Assembly (NCBI GenBank): GCA_002393705.1
Contig: DGTH01000190.1
Span: 1 to 11,970 of the forward strand
Reading direction: 5' to 3'
DNA length: 11,970 nt
Source of the DNA: Prevotella sp. UBA4341
GTDB lineage: Bacteria > Bacteroidota > Bacteroidia > Bacteroidales > Bacteroidaceae
Made by a program: the position numbers and the translations under genes. Below, piece by piece: positions 6,318 through 11,970 of this stretch (position 1 is its first letter; every line of letters starts with the position of its first letter). The notes beneath the pieces are model-generated. The model ran no database searches, was not told the DNA's origin, and was given only the letters and a program-made list of their open reading frames with translations.

Positions 6318-9300
6318 CTATTTTCTTCGAAGCACCACATTCGCCAGACAAACGGCGTATTCTTGTTTGCTGTCTTGCGGTTTCCATGCGAGTGTATAAC
6401 TCACTATAGCATCAGAAACCTCATAGCCTTTGTCCGTCCACAACCGCAACTTATCCTTGCCTGCTGCTGACAGGGCTGCAATATTAATGCCTTGTGCATT
6501 GAGCAAATAGCCGTCTTGATAGTGAAGACTATCGCCACTACGTAGTTGAAGCACAATCTGCTTACGACCTTTGAAGAAGTCGAGAATGACATCATGCATG
6601 TTCAAGGCTATCGAGATGGCGGCATACTCGGCAGGCGGGTTAGTTACAAGACAGAGGTTCTGTTTAGCACGCGTGAGTCCTACATAGTAGGCTCGCATGT
6701 CGTTTATGTCACGGCCGTCGGGCACGGGCGACAGCAGATAGACCGTGTCAAACTCACGTCCCTTTGCCTTGTGGATGGTACTCACAAACACCGACTGACT
6801 ATCAGCAGCGATAAAGTCCTCAATGTTCGACTCAAAGATGTATTCACGCAGGTCGCTGTGATAATAAGTGCGGTGAGTGGCTTCGAAGTCGGCAAAGAAA
6901 TGCTTCATAATGCTCAAGCACGTGCTTGTGGCGTATGTCTCAAGGGTGCGCCGTTTTGCCTCTTGCCATTGGTCTGTGGAAATGATGGCTTCTTCTTTAC
7001 TCCCAAGCTGCTTGAGGAAGAACCTGACTTCTGCGAGATTGCCGAAACGGAAGCCACCCATTGACTGGGCAACTGTAGCACGTAGCCCGCGACGCTCCAG
7101 CTCGTAGGCCACCTGCATAGTCTCTTCGTTGGTGCGGGTCAAAACAGCAGTACTACCTTCGACCTTGATTTCTGCATTAATGAGCGATTTCAACGTGGTG
7201 ACCTTGCCTTCCGCGCCAGTGGCTGATTGGATAGCCGTATGCTTCATACGACCAGGAATGCGCCCGACAAAACGATTGGCGCTGTTCACGATGGCACGGG
7301 CCGAACGATAGTTATCGGTCATCTCGTACAGTTTGGCTCCTTCCTCGGTGACGAGCGACTGCATATAGCGGGAGTCAGAACCACGGAAAGCATAGATGTT
7401 CTGGTCATCATCGCCAACAGCAATGACGCGCATATCCTCATTCTGCCTCATCAGCGCCTGCACCAGTCGAAAGTCGTCTTCGCTCATATCCTGTGCCTCG
7501 TCGATGACCAGCACGCTCTTGGCTATCTTCGACGGCTCTACCTCGCCCTTTTCTATCATTCCGGCAGCACGAGCCACCACGTCTTTCGCCTCATCTAAGT
7601 TGCCTTGTTTGCCAATGAGGTCGAAGCTATAGGAATGGAAGGTCATGATGTCCACATAATGTGCGGCATTGCCCACCAGGTCGATGAGACGCTTCTTGAA
7701 TTCCGTAGCCGCAGCCCTTGAGAAGGTGAGCATCAGTAGTTGTTCGTGCTTCACATCCTCCAAAAGCAACAGCGAGGCCAACTTGTGCACCAGCACTCGC
7801 GTCTTGCCACTGCCCGGTCCTGCTGCCACCACGATGTAGCGCGACTGCTTGTCGTCGATGATTTCAAGCTGACGGTGGGAAAGCTCCCCAAAGAGTTGAT
7901 TGTATTTGGTTGGCGTGATGTTCTGGTCTATCTGTGCCCGTCGTTTCTCTTTGAAGTAGTGGTTGATGAACTTGCGGAAGTCCATCGTGAAGTAGTCGTT
8001 GACGAACTGCAAAGCAGCGTTATAATCACTGACCATTAGATTAGCATATTCTCCCACAATATGAATCTGACGAATGCGCTGCTTGTAGAACTCATCCAGC
8101 AGGCGATATTGTTCCTTGCCATAGCGTGTGCGCCGGTCGGCCAAACGACCAATTTGCATGGTGTTATAGATGACGATAAAGCCGCCTTCAATCTTCATTA
8201 GCTCTGTCTTCGTCAGATAGAGCAGGGCTTCTTCGATGTCGGCAATCGTGGGTTTCTCCGTTTCTTGATTCTCAAATATCGTCGACTGTCGGGTGGCAAT
8301 ATACTGCTGCAGCAATTCCACTTCCGAGAAGTTGACGAGCGTCATTTCTTTGCTCCTGTCGCGTTTTGCGCTCAGTGTCTCCACGATATATCGGCAGATA
8401 TTTGTGCGTCTTTCAAACCTGGCATTTGTCGCATCCGCAGAGGCTTGCAGCCTTACGCTTACACTGCCTGTAGAGCTGTGCTCCTGTTTATGGATATAGC
8501 CTTTCAGCGATAGGAAGTGAAGCAACATCCGCAAGCGCTTGATATTGGAGTAGGCCAGGCCGGCCTTCTGTGCCTCTTCGTTCAGTTCCTTATAACTGAT
8601 TCTATGCGACTGTCCGGCAATTCGCTGCAAGAGGAATTGCTCCAGTTTCAGTATGATGTCAAGATTGCGCTGAGAAGTACTTTTACTGACCCAGGCCTGC
8701 ATGTCACGACTGTCGGACAGTAATCCCTCCTGTCGCATCAGGTTGATATTTCTGATGACGGTCGCCTTGTTCATACCAAGGATGTCTGCCAGATAGTCCA
8801 CACGGCTTTCTGCCTCTGCCCCACGCCCCATAGCTGTAGCCCGTGCGCTGATGAGCGACTTGATGATGCGAGCAGCCTCTTCACGCGATTGTTCGTCAAA
8901 GAGTGGTGAAACGGTCAGTTTCCGCCGGGCTTCATCCATCGTCTTCACCGCTATACCTGAAGCAAAGACGTGCGGCGAGTTGCTGCCTCGCTGGATGAAC
9001 CCTGCATCCTCCAAGGCGGCAATGGCGGCTTTCACGCGGGTTTCTATATCATCAATTTCGTCGCCCCAGCCTGCTTGCCTGGCTATCTCCAATGGCGAAC
9101 AACTCACGTTGTCGCGCTTGGCTGTCAAGGTTTTGATGGCTTTCCAAACCTGCTGAATCTCGCTGATGCTGAGCTTGGTCTGGTTGAGCAGGATAAAGTG
9201 CTTGTCCAGGTCGCTGTCGGCATAGAGCACAAAGCATTCTGCCTGCATCTGAGGGTCGCGACCGGCACGCCCGGCCTCCTGGACATAGTTTTCCAGCGAG

Positions 9301-11015
9301 TCGCTGATGTTATAGTGAACCACCAGTCCTACGTCTTTCTTGTCAACGCCCATTCCGAAGGCTGAGGTAGCCACGATGACCTGCGCCTCACCACTCATAA
9401 AGGCATTTTGGTTTTTCACCTTCTCGGCAGCTTCCATCTTGCCGTTGAAGGGTAATGCCCATATGCCGTCACTGACTAAGTGGTCTGCCAGCTGACGGGT
9501 ACGTCGGGTTCGAGACACATAGACAATCGTCGGACAGTTGTGACCGAGTATCAGCGAGCGCAGCAGATTGTATTTTTCGTCAGCGGTATCGGCATGGAGC
9601 ACCGAATAGCGTAGGTTCTTTCGCTCAGCATTTGCAGCGAAGACCTTCAATTCCAGACCTAATTTCGCGCGGAAGTAGTCGCAGATGTCGCTAATCACTT
9701 TCTGCTTGGCTGTTGCCGTAAAGCATGAAACAGCGATGGGCTTCTGTAGCTGTTTTTTTTCTTGCAATTGACGGATAAAATCACCTATATAAAGGTAATC
9801 CACTCGGAAATCGTGGCCCCAAGCGGAGAAGCAGTGTGCCTCGTCAATCACAAAACGGACCACATTTCTGCCTAACAGCAGTCGCTCAATGGTTTTCGAC
9901 CGCAGCATTTCGGGAGCTATATACAGTATATTAGCCGTTCCATCGGCCACCTGCCCAATGGCTGTGGCGCGCTCTATGGGGTCGGACAGCCCGTTGATGG
10001 TCACGGCCTCACTGATGCCACGGGCTGCGAGATTGTCCACCTGGTCTTTCATCAGCGATTGCAGGGGCGAGATAACCACTGTCAGCCCGTGAGTATTCCG
10101 TCCGGCCATCAATGCCGGCAATTGGAAGGTCAGTGACTTGCCGCCACCAGTAGGGAATATCGTCAGCAGTGATTCGCCACGAATGGCTGACTCCACAGCC
10201 TGTTGCTGCATGGGAACACCATCAAATGTGCGGAACTCGTCATAACCGAAAAACTCCTTCAGCCCAGAATGGGCATCCAACCGCAGATGGCAGTATTCGC
10301 ACTCGCCGCATGACGTGTTGCACAGCAGATTCATTACATTGACCACCTGCGGATAGTTGCACAGCACCCATGCAGGAGTGATAGAAAAGACATCATCCGC
10401 ACCAATCACAGCCAGACAATAAGCCAACTCCATGGGGTATTGCTTGGCAAGCATCTCCAAGTCGGCATGGCTGCAAACCTTTCCTTCAAATTCCTTTGGT
10501 ATTAGCTTTAGCCAGTCCGGTCGTGCATTCAAAATCCTACCAAGGAATGATTGAGGTGTAGTGGAAACGTATCGAATGAATTTGAAGAACCCTCCAAATT
10601 CCGTCGTACGATGAAGCAGTTGGTAGTATATTTCCTTCCTGACGGGAGTCAACTCATGCCAGGCCGCAATCTCATCATTCAGCAGGTCGCGAGCCTTCAT
10701 CGAGTCGTTCACAGGATTATTCAGCTCGTCCACCTGTAGCTTGTCATCCTTTACCAGGTGATGATACGGCCGCTTGGGAAATAGAAGAGGCGATAAAAAC
10801 AGCGTGTCAACAATCGTGGGATTCCCATGTAGTGCCGTATATTTCAGGTCATGTCGTATGATGTTGTGCCCACATACGGTGTCGTATCCCGATACGAAGG
10901 CATCGAAGTCGGACTTGGAGTGAGTGTGCATCACGGCACCATCCTCTCTGACCGCTCCGTAATCCACCACTTTCATCGTTTGCGGACTAACCTCTGTATC
11001 AATAAATACTATCAT
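6318..11015 (-). CDS. DnaQ-like exonuclease / RecQ helicase / UvrD-like helicase fusion
   Basis: A 1565-residue protein with three enzyme modules. Residues 1-120 resemble a DEDD 3'-5' exonuclease: FIDTE (Asp6, Glu8), GHNIIRHDLKY (49-59, Asp56) and NPVNDSMKA (Asp104). Four cysteines (232, 236, 239, 242; CX3CX2CX2C) may bind zinc or an iron-sulfur cluster. Residues 260-602 are a RecQ-type SF2 helicase: PTGGGKS (288-294), VISPLQSLMKDQ (314-325), DEAH (391-394), CFTATAK (431-437), ATSAFGMGVDKKDV (549-562) and QEAGRAGRD (579-587). Residues 605-1030 appear to contain several winged-helix segments; the usual RecQ zinc cysteines after the motor are missing. Residues 1040-1460 are a compact UvrD/Rep SF1A helicase: AAGPGSGKT (1064-1072), DEAQD (1172-1176), GDDDQNIYAFRGS (1201-1213), VSTIHKAKGREFD (1411-1423) and YVGLTRAKQ (1444-1452). 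Both motors look intact. It should unwind and degrade DNA intermediates. The start follows an A-rich GAAAAAGAAAAA leader, 15 bases after the small upstream ORF. Confidence 0.93.
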   Translation of the reverse strand: MIVFIDTEVSPQTMKVVDYGAVREDGAVMHTHSKSDFDAFVSGYDTVCGHNIIRHDLKYTALHGNPTIVDTLFLSPLLFPKRPYHHLVKDDKLQVDELNNPVNDSMKARDLLNDEIAAWHELTPVRKEIYYQLLHRTTEFGGFFKFIRYVSTTPQSFLGRILNARPDWLKLIPKEFEGKVCSHADLEMLAKQYPMELAYCLAVIGADDVFSITPAWVLCNYPQVVNVMNLLCNTSCGECEYCHLRLDAHSGLKEFFGYDEFRTFDGVPMQQQAVESAIRGESLLTIFPTGGGKSLTFQLPALMAGRNTHGLTVVISPLQSLMKDQVDNLAARGISEAVTINGLSDPIERATAIGQVADGTANILYIAPEMLRSKTIERLLLGRNVVRFVIDEAHCFSAWGHDFRVDYLYIGDFIRQLQEKKQLQKPIAVSCFTATAKQKVISDICDYFRAKLGLELKVFAANAERKNLRYSVLHADTADEKYNLLRSLILGHNCPTIVYVSRTRRTRQLADHLVSDGIWALPFNGKMEAAEKVKNQNAFMSGEAQVIVATSAFGMGVDKKDVGLVVHYNISDSLENYVQEAGRAGRDPQMQAECFVLYADSDLDKHFILLNQTKLSISEIQQVWKAIKTLTAKRDNVSCSPLEIARQAGWGDEIDDIETRVKAAIAALEDAGFIQRGSNSPHVFASGIAVKTMDEARRKLTVSPLFDEQSREEAARIIKSLISARATAMGRGAEAESRVDYLADILGMNKATVIRNINLMRQEGLLSDSRDMQAWVSKSTSQRNLDIILKLEQFLLQRIAGQSHRISYKELNEEAQKAGLAYSNIKRLRMLLHFLSLKGYIHKQEHSSTGSVSVRLQASADATNARFERRTNICRYIVETLSAKRDRSKEMTLVNFSEVELLQQYIATRQSTIFENQETEKPTIADIEEALLYLTKTELMKIEGGFIVIYNTMQIGRLADRRTRYGKEQYRLLDEFYKQRIRQIHIVGEYANLMVSDYNAALQFVNDYFTMDFRKFINHYFKEKRRAQIDQNITPTKYNQLFGELSHRQLEIIDDKQSRYIVVAAGPGSGKTRVLVHKLASLLLLEDVKHEQLLMLTFSRAAATEFKKRLIDLVGNAAHYVDIMTFHSYSFDLIGKQGNLDEAKDVVARAAGMIEKGEVEPSKIAKSVLVIDEAQDMSEDDFRLVQALMRQNEDMRVIAVGDDDQNIYAFRGSDSRYMQSLVTEEGAKLYEMTDNYRSARAIVNSANRFVGRIPGRMKHTAIQSATGAEGKVTTLKSLINAEIKVEGSTAVLTRTNEETMQVAYELERRGLRATVAQSMGGFRFGNLAEVRFFLKQLGSKEEAIISTDQWQEAKRRTLETYATSTCLSIMKHFFADFEATHRTYYHSDLREYIFESNIEDFIAADSQSVFVSTIHKAKGREFDTVYLLSPVPDGRDINDMRAYYVGLTRAKQNLCLVTNPPAEYAAISIALNMHDVILDFFKGRKQIVLQLRSGDSLHYQDGYLLNAQGINIAALSAAGKDKLRLWTDKGYEVSDAIVSYTLAWKPQDSKQEYAVCLANVVLRRK

Positions 11016-11030
11016 TTTTTCTTTTTCAAT

Positions 11031-11177
11031 TTACAGCGACCGCCCCCGCATGTCAATCACACTCTGATGGGGCTGCACCTCGTCCAGAATCCTGATGGCT
11101 ATAGCATAGCTGCTCGCCTTACGTCTATTCTCTGGCGACAGCTTGGTCTTGAAATCTATGAATCCCTGTCTGGTCAT
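11031..11177 (-). CDS. Small ORF (48 residues) leading the helicase operon
   Basis: The frame from ATG (11175-11177) to TAA (11031-11033) encodes a basic, soluble peptide that begins MTRQGFIDFKTKLSPENRRK and continues with ASSYAIAIRILDEV. It is too short for most gene-length cut-offs. The composition looks protein-like, with an amphipathic helix around residues 20-35. The pattern (F..FL/K..LSP.. KASSY..AI..LD) recalls the N-terminal region of some restriction endonucleases and McrB-like proteins of Bacteroidota, so it may be the leftover start of a truncated gene. I do not recognise it firmly. There is no in-frame alternative start before an upstream TAG. The stop is 15 bases from the helicase start, which would allow translational coupling. 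Confidence 0.5.
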   Translation of the reverse strand: MTRQGFIDFKTKLSPENRRKASSYAIAIRILDEVQPHQSVIDMRGRSL

Positions 11178-11303
11178 GAAAACTGATTGTATCGTTTTGT
11201 TAGCAGAAAAACGCTGACATGACGCCTTCTAATATGTAGTGCTCCGCCTCGTGGCTCCGTCACCCTCAGATGACATCCCGGCCGCAAGGGGCAGATGCAG
11301 GTG

Positions 11304-11338
11304 CAAAAGTACAAAATCTTTTGGGAAATAGAGTCAAA
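11304..11338 (-). promoter_or_regulatory. Probable promoter of the helicase-vsr operon
   Basis: On the - strand, TACTTTTG (11311 down to 11304) is an exact TAnnTTTG -7 box. A TTTG at 11338-11335 could be the -33 box, but the spacer of 23 bases is longer than the usual 19-21. Transcription would begin near 11297 and leave a leader of about 120 bases before the 48-residue ORF. No convincing riboswitch or attenuator fold is seen in that leader. Confidence 0.5.
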
Positions 11339-11529
11339 AACAGGAAAAACTTAAAATAATTGCGAAATTATTTGGAAGATAACGGAAAAATGCCTATCTA
11401 TACATCGTCAGAAATGACTATCCGGTAAACATTCTGCAGGAATGCCGCGAGGGGCAAGCCTTTATCGACATTATTGAAGAATCACACCTATATTTATAGT
11501 GTTTTGAAAATATTTTTTTATTTTTCGCA
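11339..11529. other. AT-rich intergenic stretch without a supported gene
   Basis: There is no start-to-stop ORF of useful length. A 38-codon open stretch on the + strand (11383-11499) has coding-like content but no start codon. A small palindrome, CATTC-TGCAG-GAATG, lies at 11430-11444. Bases 11505-11530 are a nearly pure A/T tract that borders the inverted-repeat element. Confidence 0.5.
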
Positions 11530-11933
11530 TTTTCACTGCCACACTGCAACACTCGCTGATAATCAACTGGTTAAGTGTGGCAGTGAGGTGGCAGTGGTGG
11601 CAGTGAAAAGGACTTTAGCCTATGTTTTTGTGTTGTAAAAGCTATGCTTTCGTATTGTTTCCCACGTTGGGAAAGGGTAATAACCTACCGGTTTAGGGTG
11701 GTTTCCCAGCATGGGAAACATCAGTAAGCTACCCGCTTAGTCCATAGAAGTGACCTTGTAAGAAACCACAAAAAAGCAATAGCCTATAGCTGTTTTTATG
11801 CATTTTACACAAGAAAACGATGGTTTTTCATGGGTTTTACGGATTTCACTGCCACCACTGCCACCTCACTGCCACACATTAACAACCTCTGTTACAACGA
11901 AATACGGCACTTGTGGCAGTGTGGCAGTGAAAA
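11530..11933. repeat. 404-bp non-coding element with nested inverted repeats of CACTGCCAC
   Basis: The outer arms TTTTCACTGCCACACTGC (11530-11547) and its exact reverse complement (11916-11933) bound the element. Inside them, 11575-11608 and 11844-11877 are a second perfect inverted repeat of 34 bases. The blocks 11530-11609 and 11844-11933 are thus inverted copies of each other with diverged centres. The 9-mer CACTGCCAC or its complement occurs nine times exactly: 11534, 11577, 11588, 11597, 11847, 11856, 11867, 11913 and 11921. One further copy has a single mismatch (11542). No ORF runs through it. No clear target-site duplication is seen at the ends. It could be a MITE-like element, a cluster of binding sites or a replication/recombination site. 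Confidence 0.75.
11657..11744. repeat. Two 44-bp degenerate direct repeats built on TTTCCCA-N3-TGGGAAA
   Basis: Units 11657-11700 and 11701-11744 align without gaps. Each begins with GTTTCCCA-N3-TGGGAAA (palindromes at 11658-11674 and 11702-11718) and ends with TAA-C/G-CTACC followed by G and TTAG. The offset of 44 bases is about four helical turns. The palindromes look like binding sites for a dimeric protein. They lie in the core of the inverted-repeat element. Confidence 0.65.
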
Positions 11934-11970
11934 ACACAAAAAAAAGGGTTCTGCGTCAATTTAGGTGGTA

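Noticed and set aside
6546..7064. 172-codon open frame on the + strand opposite the UvrD module
   Set aside because: The - strand frame here carries UvrD helicase motifs V and VI; the + strand frame has no recognisable domain or start signal.
10851..11186. 111-codon open frame on the + strand near the start of the helicase
   Set aside because: It overlaps the exonuclease N-terminus and the 48-residue ORF, which have better protein features. It contains FFFFN from a T-run and no motif.
11178..11303. Riboswitch or attenuator in the helicase operon leader
   Set aside because: Only weak stems of about four base pairs were found, and no known riboswitch motif was recognised.
11383..11499. 38-codon open stretch on the + strand with coding-like composition (contains NILQECREGQAFIDIIEES)
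   Set aside because: There is no start codon in frame and no recognised family. It may be a gene remnant, but the support is too weak to annotate.
11530..11933. CRISPR array
   Set aside because: The repeated 9-mers occur in both orientations with unequal, very short gaps and no unique spacers of constant length.
11530..11933. Insertion sequence with transposase
   Set aside because: The element has terminal inverted repeats but no ORF and no visible target-site duplication, so only a non-autonomous element remains possible.

Overview
This 12 kb window looks like the chromosome of a member of the Bacteroidota, most probably Prevotella/Segatella or a close relative. Two promoters match the Bacteroidota consensus (a TTTG-type -33 box and a TAnnTTTG -7 box). 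Ribosome-binding sites are A-rich or absent, as is usual in this phylum. The proteins (tandem AMP-forming acyl-CoA ligases, a hexameric-type glutamate dehydrogenase, a very large RecQ-UvrD helicase) have a Bacteroidota character. The genus is an inference from style and was not tested by a search.

Left part (1-5411, all on the + strand) is ordinary metabolism. It starts with the C-terminal end of an FtsX/LolC-E-type ABC transporter permease, cut by the window edge. A short promoter region follows, and it contains a regular array of four TTGCACA half-sites. Next come two tandem, closely similar long-chain acyl-CoA ligase genes (399-2057 and 2103-3764), a long hairpin placed directly after the second stop codon, and a separately promoted glutamate dehydrogenase gene (gdhA, 4009-5346) with a strong intrinsic terminator. 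These genes strongly prefer C- and G-ending codons.

Right part (11338 down to 5410, on the - strand) is one tightly packed convergent operon with more mixed codon use. In transcription order it holds a promoter, a 48-residue small ORF, a 1565-residue fusion of a DnaQ-like exonuclease, a RecQ helicase and a UvrD/Rep helicase, a 72-residue winged-helix protein, and a Vsr-type endonuclease. The Vsr gene ends in the T-tract of the gdhA terminator. Spacings of 15, 11 and 27 bases suggest coordinated expression. The content (nick or mismatch endonuclease, two helicase motors, exonuclease, DNA-binding protein) fits DNA repair or defence against foreign DNA. No cytosine methyltransferase lies in the window, so the Vsr gene is an orphan as far as can be seen. 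This operon is the best candidate here for an under-described system.

Right end (about 11339-11970) has no convincing gene. It carries a structured non-coding element of about 404 bp (11530-11933). Its termini are 18-bp perfect inverted repeats, it has a second 34-bp perfect inverted repeat inside, and nine exact copies of the 9-mer GTGGCAGTG/CACTGCCAC are spread over both arms. Its core contains two 44-bp degenerate direct repeats, each built on the palindrome TTTCCCA-N3-TGGGAAA. It could be a MITE-like element, a multi-site operator, or a replication or recombination site.
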